Positions 39,901-44,410 of a DNA stretch of 64,000 nt are shown in pieces (position 1 is the first letter of the stretch; every line of letters starts with the position of its first letter). Source of the DNA: Artemia franciscana (lineage: Eukaryota > Arthropoda > Branchiopoda > Anostraca > Artemiidae); NCBI RefSeq assembly GCF_032884065.1, contig NC_088865.1, positions 48,996,176 to 49,060,175 of the forward strand, given 5' to 3'. Under the pieces are notes generated by a model. It ran no database searches and was not told the DNA's origin. It saw only the letters and a program-made list of their open reading frames with translations. A program made the position numbers and the translations under genes.

Positions 39901-42900
39901 ATATTGTCCGAATTATAAAAACGTAACGAAAATGAATATAAACGCATTTTATGGGTTTTTTTTGCGTGTACCCTCCCCCCGAAAAAACCCTTTTGTAAAA
40001 CCCCGTAAAAAATCCTGGATACGGCCCTGTACCGCGAAGGTAATTTTGCAAAAAAATCCAAAAGGGGATAAGAGACAAAACAGAGGCCTGAGATTGCTCA
40101 GGGATGAAATTTTGCAAATCATCATTCAGACTTTTCCAGAGTGTTGGGTAAATCACCGCTTTTTGGAACTATTTTTTTTTCGGAAATTATTTACCTATCT
40201 ATAGGTAAATATCTATATCTACCTACCTGTCTACTCATCTACCTATCTATAGAAGTCATTGTGAACATGATTTACTCAGTACTGTAGCTGCTCATATTGA
40301 CACCGATGGCATGATTTGATTAAACAATTTAATTTAAGTGATTTAAACAACTTATATCACTGCTTGATTTTAAAAATTCTCGACAAAAAATTTAGTGCAT
40401 TTAAATTCCGCAACAAAACGGACACTGACAATTTTTTTGTTAATTTACACCAAATTATATTTGCATATCCAAAAAATCTTTATCTACTCTTGCCTAGATC
40501 TTCTGATTCGTTGCCTGAAACTTGTTTATTCCGTTTTCTGAAATTTAGTCTGAATGACAGTGACACTTATCAATGTCACCGTAAAGCAAATTTTTTTTAT
40601 CTTCTTAACTTGTCGTATTTGCAGTTGGAAACGTATCTGTCTTTATGCCCGGAAACGATGTTTTACCCTATAACTCAATTAAATGCATTTTTTAAAACAT
40701 AAATATATTTTTCCCTGAAATTTTGAATTTATAACGTATTAAATTTGGGAAGGGCACATCCGATTACTTGTTTTCCATTTTTAATCAATTTGTTTTCAGG
40801 GCTATTCAAGTTTTAATTTCTAAACATGCAGACAGAGTAAAAATATTAATTCCAGAAAGCGAATTCATTCCACTCTACCTATATAACTGCTTATGTCGGC
40901 AACTCCTAGCCAATCATTAATCTTTATCTGAAAATAAGTGTGACGTTATTCAGCGAGTACCTAAAGCATAAAGTCAAGTGAGTAGTTCTAATTATACAGT
41001 CAATAGGTTTCACTGAGATATTCATTTTCTGATCGAATGATACCAGGGGAGGCAATTCACGAAAATGTAGGAGGGTATTTTTGTTATAAAGATCCAAAAA
41101 ATGGTATTTTTCAACATCTAGGTGGGGTGCATCCCTCTTTAGTAAGTCAACGCTACTGTGCTTACATTGAGACGAATAGCAAATACGAAAGGGTCCCATG
41201 GAGTTTACATAATTCTGCTATTTAGGGACGTACTGAATCTTTTTTGTCTTCCTATATCTTCTAATATGAATTATTTTAGTTATATTGGCAAGGTCTGTTT
41301 CAGCGTCAATTCTAGATCTGTTTCTAGCGATTGTGCTATCAAATTCGCGTTTTAATTGTATTTTATTTTTCAGTCATCCTATAATCAAAAAACTCTACGG
41401 GCTGAAAACATCGAACCAGAGGCTAGCTGAGCTAGTTGCAGATCAGGTATTTATTAATATATTGATATTTATAACTCTATTTTAATGACTTTTTAGTGAT
41501 GATGTCATTCCCACTATAACATAATGAGATTTAAAATATTATGGCAAAGTTATTAAAGAAATTCGTAGTATGAAACAATGGAAATTCTGAGGATATTGGA
41601 ATCAAAGAATTTTAAAAAAATCATTTCAGAAGAGTCGTTTGGATCAGGTGACATCATCTTTATTGTGTAAATTCAAGGAATTATAACAATTTTATTGAGT
41701 GTTCGGAGAGACTTTTTAAAGGAGAACATCTTGTACTGTTGTGAAATCCTTTATGATTATGCACAATAGCAATAGACACTCTAAAAAAAAACGTATTTTG
41801 AAAACGATATATACAAACATATAATATGTGTATCATATGTTTGTATAATATATATATTATATATTCTAATATATTATATATATATATATAATTATAGCCT
41901 TCCTTCTGAATTCTGCGAGTCCACCTACCCCGTTCGCATGCGAGTCCAGGGGACTTGTCAGTCATGTGTCAATCGTAAAATACGGTAATTTGCCTGAGAC
42001 CCTAAGCAGTAAACTCTGTTAGCCTTAGGTCACTTGTTTGCCTGTGAGGCCAAGCAAATTCAGTCTCCCGCTTTGCATACAAGTCCATTGGACATTGTCC
42101 GTCATGAGTCAGCCGCAAAATCTCGATCATCCCTTAGTTCTACGACTATCTAGTCTCCCCTAGGATGAATCGAAGATAGAATATGTGTCAACAATTGAAT
42201 TGACATCATTTTTATACGATCCTGAAAAAGGCTTATGCCAGCTTTGCCTCTCACTCAGACTTTCTGTCTTGGCTTTTCTCCAATTAACCATGGCTTGATG
42301 ACAACTTCATTTTAGTTCAGGTCTCCCCGTTTGCCTACAAGGCAAACGGGGTTAACTTGCGTTCCGTGGAGGATAGACTCCTTAAGCATTGTTTAAGCTT
42401 TATTAAGTCTTAGGACTCTTTAAGCCTTATCTAGAACTTTATAGTTTAAGGAAACTATACCTTGATCCTGGCTTTCGCTAGAACCTCTCTTCAGTGCGTT
42501 CCTTTGACAAGGGACTCTTTAAGCTTTGTTTAGCCTTCAGACTCTTTAAGCCTTACTTAAGACTTATTAAGGCAACTATACTGGTTGACAACATGGAACA
42601 AAGGCTAGGTTAGATTTAAGCCGTATTTTTCCTGTAGGAGAAAACAAAGTCCACCAAACGCTAATACTTGAGCTAATTTACGAGATTCAGTTTTTGAGAT
42701 AATGGATTTTAATGATTTCTCTAGAAAGGTGGCTTTGGTCCAGGGAGAGTTCCCTTATAGTTATACTCTGTACCAGATCCATAAACTAAGCAACTGAAAG
42801 ATTAATGACAAATTGAACAGCAAGATATTACAGAAACCATATAGACTGATAAATGAAGAGAAATATTGAGAGTGTGAGTGAGAGATAGAGAAGGGGGAGG

Positions 42901-43072
42901 GCGCATTTGGTTTCTCAGCTAAAAGGATGGAGATGAATTTTGCTGACCTAATGATTACAATTTTTTTTAGCTATTCAGCAACGCTTTGGTTTCGGCAGGG
43001 TTAGTTGATGATCCACGCACTGTTGTCACTGGAATGAATCAACTGCTAGAACTTGCCCTGGAAAAACATTAA
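626..43072 (+). CDS. TRAP1: TRAP1, mitochondrial HSP90 chaperone (11 coding exons, 5' end missing)
   Basis: TRAP1 is the ATP-driven HSP90 of the mitochondrial matrix, working as a dimer on client folding. Joining the exons at 626-969, 10726-10797, 13462-13628, 16600-16783, 28341-28503, 31016-31129, 35460-35677, 37614-37929, 38593-38824, 41374-41446 and 42971-43072 gives 660 residues and a stop, with phases consistent at every junction. The ATPase domain has [10 protein letters not shown] (69-78), DTGVGM (115-120) and [11 protein letters not shown]. The middle domain has [10 protein letters not shown] and the NLSREL loop with Arg361. The C-terminal dimerisation domain ends in ALEKH. No charged linker and no MEEVD tail are present, which excludes cytosolic HSP90. 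Human TRAP1 is about 704 residues, so only the start of the transit peptide is absent. Introns are very large and repeat-filled. Confidence 0.95.
970..2521 (+). other. TRAP1 intron, first part; no gene seen
   Basis: AT-rich intron starting at the donor GTATGT. Short open frames occur on both strands at 2157-2403 but they overlap each other, lack family features and are not supported. I see no repeat boundary until the MITE at 2522. Confidence 0.6.
2522..2788. mobile_element. MITE with ~56-bp terminal inverted repeats and TAA target duplication
   Basis: The element runs from AGGAGGCC to GGCCTCCT. Its first and last ~56 bases are inverted copies matching at roughly 48-50 positions, including GACGGTCAA and CATTTTGATCAAAA. 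TAA flanks both sides (2519-2521 and 2789-2791). A 3-bp TAA/TWA duplication, small size and absence of coding fit a Tourist-like MITE mobilised by a PIF/Harbinger transposase (family knowledge). The interior has further TTGATCG/CGATTGA inverted motifs, so the whole 267 bp could fold on itself. Confidence 0.75.
2792..3820. other. Intron stretch without recognised features
   Basis: Ordinary AT-rich intron sequence after the MITE. Small ORFs near 2793-2999 and 3387-3596 on the - strand show no domain or repeat and are probably chance. From about 3690 the base composition becomes richer in G+C, perhaps the leader of the LINE relic that follows. Confidence 0.4.
3821..3910 (+). repeat. 45-bp exact tandem duplication
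   Basis: Two adjacent identical 45-base units (3821-3865 and 3866-3910) begin TTTTAGGGCCAAATTC and end CAATACGGA. Each contains the palindromic core TCTCGCGAG. Because 45 is divisible by three, the duplication keeps a frame open on both strands, explaining the ORFs at 3627-4016 (+) and 3689-3967 (-), which I do not regard as genes. Confidence 0.85.
4160..6240 (+). pseudogene. Decayed LINE ORF2 (endonuclease and reverse transcriptase relic)
   Basis: Pieces of a non-LTR retrotransposon ORF2 lie in order on the + strand in shifting frames. An endonuclease-like N-terminal part is at 4160-4627 ([18 protein letters not shown]). A linker is at 4717-4992 ([16 protein letters not shown]). RT fragments are at about 5500-5870: SCGVP followed by an in-frame stop, then [14 protein letters not shown] and FVDDMSLLE, where FVDD is the RT catalytic YxDD box. 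A C-terminal part is at 5890-6240 ([17 protein letters not shown]). Several stops and frameshifts show it is long dead. It is older than the LINE behind it and of a different lineage (FVDD here, FADD there). It sits in TRAP1 intron 1, sense to the gene. Confidence 0.8.
6245..6547 (+). pseudogene. LINE ORF1 C-terminal fragment, 5'-truncated
   Basis: Frames here read [17 protein letters not shown], then [17 protein letters not shown], then GVIYVKSGS, a TAG/TAA-type break at the end of that motif, and [17 protein letters not shown] before a final TAA at 6545-6547. The order resembles the end of the ORF1 protein of two-ORF LINEs (basic LKG..VNE helix, AR-rich segment, VWTxxGxIxVK). It directly precedes the ORF2 at 6565, so this is probably the 5'-truncated start of the same insertion. 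A 67-bp tandem duplication interrupts it. Confidence 0.6.
6311..6438 (+). repeat. Two-copy direct repeat, 67-bp period
   Basis: A 61-base segment starting AAGAAAGGCAGGAAG and ending GTGTGGAC occurs at 6311-6371 and 6378-6438 with one mismatch (GCGCGAAAC versus GCGCAAAAC). The near identity shows a recent duplication inside the LINE ORF1 remnant. It shifts the reading frame because 67 is not divisible by three. Confidence 0.85.
6565..9495 (+). pseudogene. LINE ORF2: endonuclease plus reverse transcriptase, recently disabled
   Basis: Apurinic-type endonuclease at 6565-7473: [28 protein letters not shown] and SDMSDHFPV. The usual catalytic Glu of the SET/SETWL box is replaced by Lys ([10 protein letters not shown]). 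Reverse transcriptase at 7712-8875: [34 protein letters not shown] and catalytic FADD. Thumb and C-terminal region at 8911-9495, including KFKYLGII just before and [10 protein letters not shown] near the end. Lesions are few: a frame change near 7440-7473, an in-frame TAG at 7697-7699 and a single-base loss near 8868. Sequence is otherwise well kept, so the insertion is young. It is non-LTR of the jockey/CR1 broad group; the exact clade cannot be set by eye. The start codon is uncertain. Confidence 0.9.
9496..9716 (+). mobile_element. 3' UTR and A-rich tail of the LINE
   Basis: T-rich trailer after the ORF2 stop, with AATAAA-type sequence in TAAATAAACATG near 9680 and ending in an A-rich run with one G (AAAAAAAAGAAAAAAAA) at about 9699-9716. 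This marks the 3' end of the insertion produced by target-primed reverse transcription. Confidence 0.7.
9776..9953 (+). pseudogene. Second LINE ORF2 C-terminal stub
   Basis: Two overlapping frames read [19 protein letters not shown] and then [19 protein letters not shown], ending in IINK and a stop at 9951-9953. The R(T/I)...INARTxCYxxSFVPAFxxxWN pattern is typical of LINE ORF2 C-termini (family knowledge). One frameshift separates the halves. An A-rich trailer (AAATAAATAAAAA) follows. It is a separate, 3'-end-only insertion abutting the tail of the previous LINE. Confidence 0.6.
9961..10725 (+). other. T-rich intron end with degenerate TACTTATG repeats
   Basis: At 10020-10290 the pieces GACAGGCCAGTTGGTTTCAT and GATAGGCCAGTTTGGTTCAT recur about 190 bp apart, with many TACTTATG words between them. 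It looks like a decayed two-copy repeat in the LINE trailer. ORFs here are hydrophobic low-complexity translations and not genes. The final bases are the pyrimidine tract and acceptor of TRAP1 exon 2. Confidence 0.45.
10726..10797 (+). CDS. TRAP1: TRAP1 exon 2 (G1 box of ATPase)
   Basis: The acceptor TTTCAG ends at 10725 and the donor is GTTACC at 10798. The 24 codons start [11 protein letters not shown] and end GTIARSGSK. Asp115 and the GxG of DTGVGM contact the adenine base of ATP in GHKL ATPases. Phase 0 on both sides. Too short to appear as a stand-alone ORF. Confidence 0.95.
10798..12600 (+). other. TRAP1 intron 2, upstream part; no gene seen
   Basis: AT-rich intron with an 11-base G run near 11324. 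No conserved coding, LINE motif or clear repeat was recognised. The - strand frame at 11917-12099 is unsupported. Confidence 0.5.
12601..12856. repeat. GAGTCGGAGT-rich repeat bounded by GGCTGTGG / CCACAGCC
   Basis: The block starts GGCTGTGG and ends CCACAGCC. It is filled with degenerate GGAGTCGGAGTTGGTA words and repeated TAAATTTTTGCT(A/G)AAT segments. Rows of GAGTCGGAGT next to CTCCACAGCC recur in many animal genomes as a dispersed minisatellite (recollection). The complementary ends suggest an element boundary. Confidence 0.55.
13462..13628 (+). CDS. TRAP1: TRAP1 exon 3 (ATP lid and G2 box)
   Basis: The acceptor is TATTGCAG and the donor is GTAATT at 13629. It encodes [10 protein letters not shown], then [15 protein letters not shown], the glycine-rich lid that closes over ATP, and ends SDG with the last Gly split (phase 2). 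Gly completion by the A at 16600 gives the expected SDGSG. Confidence 0.95.
13629..15696 (+). other. TRAP1 intron 3 upstream part with a two-copy duplication and AT-rich stretch
   Basis: Segments at about 13801-13955 and 13988-14140 are direct copies with a 187-bp period, sharing AAATGCTGTTTCTT and TTATATCTATGGG(T/C)GAGG. 14620-15030 is rich in AATAAT runs. The - strand frame at 15210-15494 has no recognisable domain and is probably chance. Confidence 0.55.
15697..15822 (+). repeat. Degenerate TATGGTG / TTATG microsatellite
   Basis: Irregular repetition of TATGGTG, TTATGTTAT and GGTGGTAT over about 125 bases. Simple-sequence DNA without coding potential. Confidence 0.6.
15940..16560. repeat. 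A-rich minisatellite, ~60-65-bp units
   Basis: About ten imperfect units share AAAACCAGATGTACAAAAACTGTGGGAAATAGAAAAAACGA(T/C)G. Unit length varies through A-run slippage. Long - strand frames (for example 16014-16610) are Phe/Ser/His-rich translations of this array. It ends about 40 bp before the acceptor of TRAP1 exon 4 and includes the hairpin at 16363-16445. Confidence 0.8.
16363..16445. repeat. 83-bp near-perfect hairpin
   Basis: The left arm 16363-16401 and right arm 16408-16445 are reverse complements over 38 bases with a single A/T length difference. A 6-base loop (TTTTGT) separates them. The right arm is an inverted minisatellite unit; all other units have the left-arm orientation. 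It starts 237 bases upstream of TRAP1 exon 4. Confidence 0.9.
16600..16783 (+). CDS. TRAP1: TRAP1 exon 4 (end of ATPase domain)
   Basis: The acceptor TTTTTTTTCAAG ends at 16599 and the donor GTAAAC is at 16784. It encodes [20 protein letters not shown], then HLK, a conserved strand at the end of the HSP90 N-domain, then [17 protein letters not shown] and NTVQ. Starts by completing the split Gly and ends in phase 0. Confidence 0.95.
17180..17660. repeat. A-rich simple repeat (AAAAAACTT / AAAAAAAC)n
   Basis: About 480 bases of almost only A, broken by CTTA words at 17230-17440 and by single C at 6-10 base spacing at 17440-17620. The - strand reads as poly-Phe/Cys/Val frames, which are artefacts. 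The flanks at 16784-17180 and 17661-18030 are ordinary intron. Confidence 0.9.
18030..24709. repeat. Satellite array, about 28 monomers of ~234 bp
   Basis: The motif AAGCCGCGGAACTCG recurs 28 times from 18097 to 24697. Spacing is 232-238 bp except the first interval (507 bp), where one monomer has lost it. Monomers are AT-rich apart from this CCGCGG (SacII) island. Each has three dyads: AGTAGC...GCTACT, AATTAAA-CCGT-TTTAATT and TCAAACTG...CAGTTTGA. Two subtypes alternate: one with GATTAAAATAC, CCCCTCAAACTGG and GACGACTAATT (~236 bp), one with GATGAAAATAC, CCCGTCAAACTGATTTCC and GACTAATT (~233 bp). The array lies wholly inside TRAP1 intron 4 and has no coding capacity. A diverged partial monomer follows at about 24794-24843. 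Confidence 0.97.
19774..24460. repeat. Higher-order repeat: 10-monomer block (2343 bp) present twice
   Basis: Private variants recur exactly 2343-2345 bases apart: CTTCAGTTTCAG (19735/22078), CCATACTTGAG (19984/22328), CTAACTTGAAG (20810/23155), ACTTAAAATAGC (21046/23391), AGAAGACGAAT (21161/23506), GATGAAAATGCAT (21551/23896) and AGTCGAGAAGACC (21859/24202). Blocks 19774-22116 and 22117-24459 are therefore tandem copies of a ten-monomer unit. Confidence 0.9.
24720..24959. other. Array edge and A-run
   Basis: Sequence leaving the satellite, with a diverged part-monomer (24794-24843; CATAGAAAAGTAGGAAAAA, then TTTAATTTTTAGCGAAAA) and an A-run ending near 24916 that may be the tail of a retroelement. 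Confidence 0.5.
24960..25190 (+). pseudogene. LINE-derived C-terminal fragment ([19 protein letters not shown] type)
   Basis: The frame reads [20 protein letters not shown], then [15 protein letters not shown] and [13 protein letters not shown], followed by a stop near 25186. The pattern RxxGRPxxRWxDxIxxDL...W is the familiar 3' end of many non-LTR ORF2 proteins. It is present without the rest of the element. A second copy lies at 26140-26330. Confidence 0.65.
25190..26130 (+). other. Intron stretch without recognised features
   Basis: AT-rich. A short direct repeat (TGTATTAAA(C/T)TCTTTAAATATTG(G/A)ATTCTCAAAC) occurs at 25209-25241 and 25309-25341. Otherwise nothing recognisable. Confidence 0.5.
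26140..26330 (+). pseudogene. Second copy of the LINE C-terminal fragment
   Basis: The sequence [20 protein letters not shown], then [10 protein letters not shown], is readable from about 26152, and the nucleotides end GGCTGGGGGCTGCAGTGAGTTGTT, matching the copy at 24960-25190 (CTTGGTGCTGCGGTGAGTTGTT). It is more diverged and out of frame in the middle. Both copies are + strand, 1.2 kb apart. Confidence 0.55.
26331..27529. other. Intron stretch without a gene
   Basis: AT-rich. The words AAATTGGCGGAAAGCCAACTAT (26679) and AAATTGGCTGAAGGCCAACTAT (26906) recur. The 27460-27520 part resembles, on the opposite strand, a dispersed CAATTCACGAAAATGTAGG repeat also at 41048 and, more diverged, 47640. 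No coding seen. Confidence 0.45.
27530..27677 (+). pseudogene. Decoy copy of TRAP1 exon 5 start with its 3' splice site
   Basis: 27530-27677 copies 28223-28360: about 120-128 bases of intron end, the TTTAG acceptor, and the first 20 bases of exon 5 (AVWLMDP). After GACCC the copy departs (PIFLRKID...) and reaches a stop near 27755. The acceptor AG at 27656-27657 is intact, so it could be used aberrantly, but the product would be truncated. Confidence 0.85.
28341..28503 (+). CDS. TRAP1: TRAP1 exon 5 (start of middle domain)
   Basis: The acceptor TTGGTTTTTAG ends at 28340 and the donor GTAAGC is at 28504. It encodes [38 protein letters not shown] and PESKPG, the start of the HSP90 middle domain (human: WMMDPKDV...[18 protein letters not shown]). 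Ends in phase 1. Partial copies of this exon lie on both sides. Confidence 0.95.
28981..29265 (+). pseudogene. Decoy copy of TRAP1 exon 5 end with its donor
   Basis: 28981-29265 parallels 28464-28753, covering the last 40 bases of exon 5, the donor and about 250 bases of the following intron. The exon part stays in frame without gaps and reads [14 protein letters not shown] beside the real [14 protein letters not shown]. The donor GTAAAT follows the G at 29021-29022. A poly-T run replaces the upstream half of the exon. It is more diverged than the upstream decoy, hence older. Confidence 0.75.
29397..29660 (+). repeat. Three-copy tandem repeat, ~87-bp period
   Basis: Units share CTTTAGAA(T/A)TTGGAGATCGTTAGACTTCGAT and GACCATTATCGACCAAAGAAATATTGAATTA. 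GAAATATTG starts at 29465, 29552 and 29640. No coding. Confidence 0.8.
29661..30250 (+). other. Intron stretch without recognised features
   Basis: Two places (29757-29775 and 30146-30163) share GGTATTTCATACAAGTA on opposite strands, a short inverted pair bounding about 390 bases. No coding. Confidence 0.35.
30250..30830. repeat. Tandem repeat, four units, with TACATAACTA microsatellite and a perfect dyad
   Basis: CCATATAGTTATGG starts the units at about 30251, 30393, 30536 and 30739. Each unit holds TTTAATTAATTCAAA and TTTCATTTCCACTGG. The dyad CCTTGGTACT-GT-AGTACCAAGG is perfect at 30318-30339, 30470-30491 and 30602-30623 and broken in the fourth unit. Variable numbers of TACATAACTACTG words separate units. 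Confidence 0.9.
31016..31129 (+). CDS. TRAP1: TRAP1 exon 6 (middle domain)
   Basis: The acceptor TTTTTCTAG ends at 31015 and the donor GTATTG is at 31130. It encodes [20 protein letters not shown], then [18 protein letters not shown], matching the conserved LPKWLRF(I/V)(R/K)GVVDSED stretch with the next exon. Phase 1 on both sides. Confidence 0.95.
31130..32096 (+). other. TRAP1 intron 6 upstream part
   Basis: Includes a C run at 31569-31583. At about 31790-31860 a diverged copy (GGCATAGTTATTGGACCTTT) of the dispersed repeat also at 45893-45960 occurs. No coding seen. Confidence 0.4.
32097..32119. repeat. Short telomere-like (CCTAA)n run
   Basis: Four complete CCTAA units (32100-32119) preceded by TAA. 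TTAGG is the ancestral arthropod telomere repeat, so this is its complement on the + strand. Too short to be a telomere; probably an interstitial trace or chance. Confidence 0.5.
32435..32800 (-). repeat. Two copies of the GAGGACGGC...GTTGAACTTCG dispersed repeat
   Basis: One partial copy at about 32435-32535 and one reversed full copy at 32625-32798 relative to 304-438. Landmarks are GCCGTCCTCAGC(G/A)(C/T)AGCATAAG and CTTACTTCAACGACGTTCAAC. GTGAAAATATAAAAGA is shared by both. A dispersed element with no coding. Confidence 0.65.
32801..34689. other. Intron stretch, partly AT-only
   Basis: 33180-33380 is nearly pure TATTAATATTATAA words. Elsewhere AT-rich intron. The - strand frame at 33660-33866 is isolated and unrecognised. 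Confidence 0.45.
34690..35370 (+). pseudogene. LINE 3' end fragment (ORF2 C-terminus and trailer)
   Basis: The frame at 34690-34995 contains [20 protein letters not shown], recalling the SIRYQGPxxWN motif near the end of CR1/L2-type ORF2 proteins. A T-rich trailer follows, ending with AATAAAGAAAAGG and a doubled GTTGAAGTTGAAG near 35351-35371. It is truncated at the 5' side as usual for LINE insertions. Confidence 0.5.
35460..35677 (+). CDS. TRAP1: TRAP1 exon 7 (middle domain, NLSRE loop)
   Basis: The acceptor AATTTTAG ends at 35459 and the donor GTAGTA is at 35678. It encodes [36 protein letters not shown] and TGTEQVEK. The Arg of NLSREL (Arg361) reaches into the ATP site and supports hydrolysis in HSP90s. 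The open frame runs past the donor to 36061, but that part has no HSP90 similarity and is intron. Confidence 0.95.
35678..37019 (+). other. TRAP1 intron 7 upstream part
   Basis: 35735-35815 is a fragment of the TATCCAGGTTTTTTGCGAGG repeat family (see 38938 and 39850). 36568-36640 is an (ATGA)n microsatellite with GAATGAATAA words. No coding otherwise. Confidence 0.5.
37020..37277. repeat. Imperfect inverted repeat element
   Basis: The left arm 37020-37086 (AAAGAGTATGGGTAAC...ACCTCAACGT) pairs with the right arm 37212-37277 (ACGTTGATGGTTT...GTTACCCATACTCTTT). A related single arm occurs at about 48810-48897 (GAGGGTTTTTTTTTGTC...CCATACTCTTTGG). Foldback, non-coding, dispersed. Confidence 0.65.
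37614..37929 (+). CDS. TRAP1: TRAP1 exon 8 (middle to C-terminal domain)
   Basis: The acceptor TTTTGCTAG ends at 37613 and the donor GTATGT is at 37930. It encodes [59 protein letters not shown] and ends DDL plus a split Gly. IYYL.AP.R..AE.SPY is diagnostic of HSP90 family members. Phase 0 in, phase 1 out. Confidence 0.95.
38205..38316 (+). pseudogene. Decoy copy of TRAP1 exon 9 start
   Basis: 38211-38275 copies the first ~67 bases of exon 9 with an AG just before it (TTTGAG|GAGAAG). It reads GEDSL and then lacks two bases, throwing it out of frame. Immediately after, 38299-38316 repeats exactly 18 bases (GCCACTTTAAGTCCAAAA) found in exon 9 at 38646-38663. Two partial copies of the same exon are therefore stacked about 380 bases upstream of the real one. 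Confidence 0.85.
38593..38824 (+). CDS. TRAP1: TRAP1 exon 9 (C-terminal domain)
   Basis: The acceptor CCTTTTTAG ends at 38592 and the donor GTGATG is at 38825. It encodes [50 protein letters not shown] and LQPQLEINP, the start of the dimerisation domain. The final codon is split (AG|T, Ser). Phase 1 in, phase 2 out. Confidence 0.95.
38938..39110 (+). repeat. Dispersed repeat copy (TATCCAGG-T-run-CGGGGGG family)
   Basis: Starts TATCCAGGTTTTTTTTCGG and continues GGGTACAATTTTTTTTACGC, TATTCATTTGTGTTACG and TTTCGGCGTGGGAGGTTCAA. The reverse-oriented copy at 39850-40032 has the complementary landmarks, and a fragment is at 35735-35815. Non-coding. Confidence 0.7.
39850..40032 (-). repeat. Dispersed repeat copy, reverse orientation
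   Basis: Complement of the 38938 copy: ACCCTCCCCCCGAAAAAACC and GTAAAAAATCCTGGATACGG mark its boundary at 40024-40030. The ORFs on both strands here (39831-40204) are repeat translations. Confidence 0.7.
40192..40253. repeat. CTAT/CTAC tetranucleotide microsatellite
   Basis: Imperfect run of CTATCTATAGGTAAATATCT and CTACCTACCTGTCTACTCAT words. Confidence 0.8.
40316..40702 (+). other. Isolated 128-codon frame in intron, unrecognised
   Basis: A frame of 128 codons starting with a non-ATG or alternate codon, rich in Leu, Phe and Asn with no motif I recognise. Upstream, another frame reads [20 protein letters not shown], which is also protein-like. Together they may be a decayed insertion. Sense to TRAP1. 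I would not call it a gene. Confidence 0.2.
41374..41446 (+). CDS. TRAP1: TRAP1 exon 10
   Basis: The acceptor TTATTTTTCAG ends at 41373 and the donor GTATTT is at 41447. After completing Ser it encodes [20 protein letters not shown] and VADQ, matching INPRHALIKKLNQL...LLVDQ of vertebrate TRAP1. Ends in phase 0. At 73 bases it is too short to stand out as an ORF. Confidence 0.95.
41447..42970 (+). other. TRAP1 last intron
   Basis: 41800-41895 is an AT microsatellite with ATATGTTTGTATAATATATA and an inverted ACAAACATATAATATG. The rest is moderately GC-richer, with repeated GACTCTTTAAGC and CTT(A/T)TTTAGC words near 42380-42560. No coding. Confidence 0.5.
42971..43072 (+). CDS. TRAP1: TRAP1 terminal exon with stop
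   Basis: The acceptor TTTTTTTTAG ends at 42970. It encodes [19 protein letters not shown], then [12 protein letters not shown] and TAA at 43070-43072. Human TRAP1 ends ...[26 protein letters not shown], so the C-terminus is complete and of normal length. Confidence 0.96.
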   Translation, partial: LFSNALVSAGLVDDPRTVVTGMNQLLELALEKH

Positions 43073-43100
43073 CTTATTCATTTTTGTATTCCATTTTCTT

Positions 43101-43106
43101 AATAAA
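43101..43106 (+). terminator. Poly(A) signal of TRAP1
   Basis: AATAAA 29 bases past the TRAP1 stop codon, in a T-rich context. The cleavage site is probably within the next 15-30 bases. The 3' UTR would be only about 50 bases. Confidence 0.8.
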
Positions 43107-43313
43107 CTTTATATTTGATTATCAAGATTGTTCTTATTTACTCTTAACTTGAATCTTTTGAATAAGGAACTAAGCGGCCTTAACTGTGTATCTGGCACAG
43201 CATTCTCTTAATCAATTTTCTATTCTATTCCCCGTGCAGGCTCAGAAAAATGTTTAAAGAAAATTTAACATAAGATATAGCGCATTACTAATACATGGGT
43301 CACATTCTTAGCC

Positions 43314-43717
43314 TACCACTCAAGAATAACAGCTGGGTTCAGCTCCCAAAGTTGCAAGCAAGGATTTTGATTAATTTTGAACTCAATTTTTTTCTTGAAT
43401 GGAGGGTGGGAGGGTAATAAGTACATTTTTTAGATACCGTTTTCAAATGTCCCTGAAGGGTCTTCATACGTGTATTCTGTGAATTATGTATTCTTTTTGT
43501 TTATTTGAAATTGATTATGATTATCAGAATGTTTGAAATAAACAAATTTTCTACTAAATAGCGATAGTAATTGATTTGAAATGTCAAATGTCTATGGGTT
43601 TAATTCACAGCCTACGCAATAAAATACCAGAAAAAGGGCTACAAATGTCTCCGGGTTTACCACTCAAGAATAACAGCTGGGTTCAGCTCCCAAAGTTGCA
43701 AGCAAGGATTTTGATTA
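43314..43717 (+). repeat. 60-bp direct repeat flanking inverted-repeat arms
   Basis: 43314-43373 and 43658-43717 are identical copies beginning TACCACTCAAGAATAACAGC and ending GATTTTGATTA. Each lies immediately before one arm of the inverted repeat at 43381-43911. Confidence 0.9.
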
Positions 43718-43911
43718 TAAGAAACTATCGTTATTTAGTAGAAAATTTGTTTATTTCAAACATTCTGATAATCATAATCAATTTCAAATAAACAAAAAGA
43801 ATACATAATTCACAGAATACACGTATGAAGACCCTTCAGGGACATTTGAAAACGGTATCTAAAAAATGTACGTATTACCCTCCCACCCTCCATTCAAGAA
43901 AAAAATTGAGT
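43381..43911. repeat. 188-bp inverted repeat with 155-bp spacer
   Basis: Left arm 43381-43568 (ACTCAATTTTTTTCTTG to GCGATAGT) and right arm 43724-43911 (ACTATCG to AATTGAGT) are reverse complements along their whole length with only scattered differences (for example TAATAAGTACA versus TGTACGTATTA). The spacer contains one full and one partial 57-bp unit of the array at 44411 plus the second 60-bp direct repeat. The near identity implies a recent inversion-duplication. Confidence 0.92.
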
Positions 43912-44224
43912 TCCAAAACTCAATTATTATTAATAATAATTCTTTTTTTGTTATTAGTATCTTTTAACCGTAGCAAAATATGAGCAATTCGTTTAATAAA
44001 TGCAGGACAGTCTATGATGTCAGCCCCTTCTGTGTTATAAGCATTTTAAGGACTAATCGGTTGTTTTATACTATTTTTGCAAAGGTTAATAATAAATTAT
44101 AATTAATGGTAATTGAATTCTGGAACACGTCTATTCTTTGATAAAGTAATAGCATAAACTCTAATAGGCGGTTTATTTAGCACTACCAGCAAACATTTCA
44201 AAATATCTGAAATTCGTAACTATA

Positions 44225-44403
44225 ATTAGGGCTGAAGTCCCGTGGTGGCGCAGTGGGTTTGACCTTAGCTTGGTAATACAGGACCCAAAAATCGAACCCG
44301 GCTGTGGGAGCACACTGCAGGGCCGGCGCAGGGTCAAGAAGTCCAGGGCCTTAGTAGTCAAGAAGCGTCGTTAATAAGGTTATGTACTTTAATAAAAAAA
44401 AGG
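44225..44403 (+). mobile_element. tRNA-like SINE
   Basis: A box TGGCGCAGTGGG at 44246-44257 matches the pol III consensus TGGCNNAGTGG. A degenerate B box AAATCGAACCC is at 44289-44299 at tRNA-like spacing. GC-rich relative to surroundings and ending in an A-rich tail (TAATAAAAAAAA) at about 44391-44402, which abuts the 57-bp array. The B box is weak, so the promoter may be dead. Confidence 0.55.
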
Positions 44404-44410
44404 GCTACAA

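Noticed and set aside
40316..40702. A 128-codon intronic frame as a nested gene
   Set aside because: No ATG-supported start, no recognisable domain, AT-rich composition; listed only as a low-confidence feature.
44225..44403. A genuine tRNA gene
   Set aside because: The A box is good but the B box is weak and no cloverleaf can be drawn; a tRNA-derived SINE fits better.
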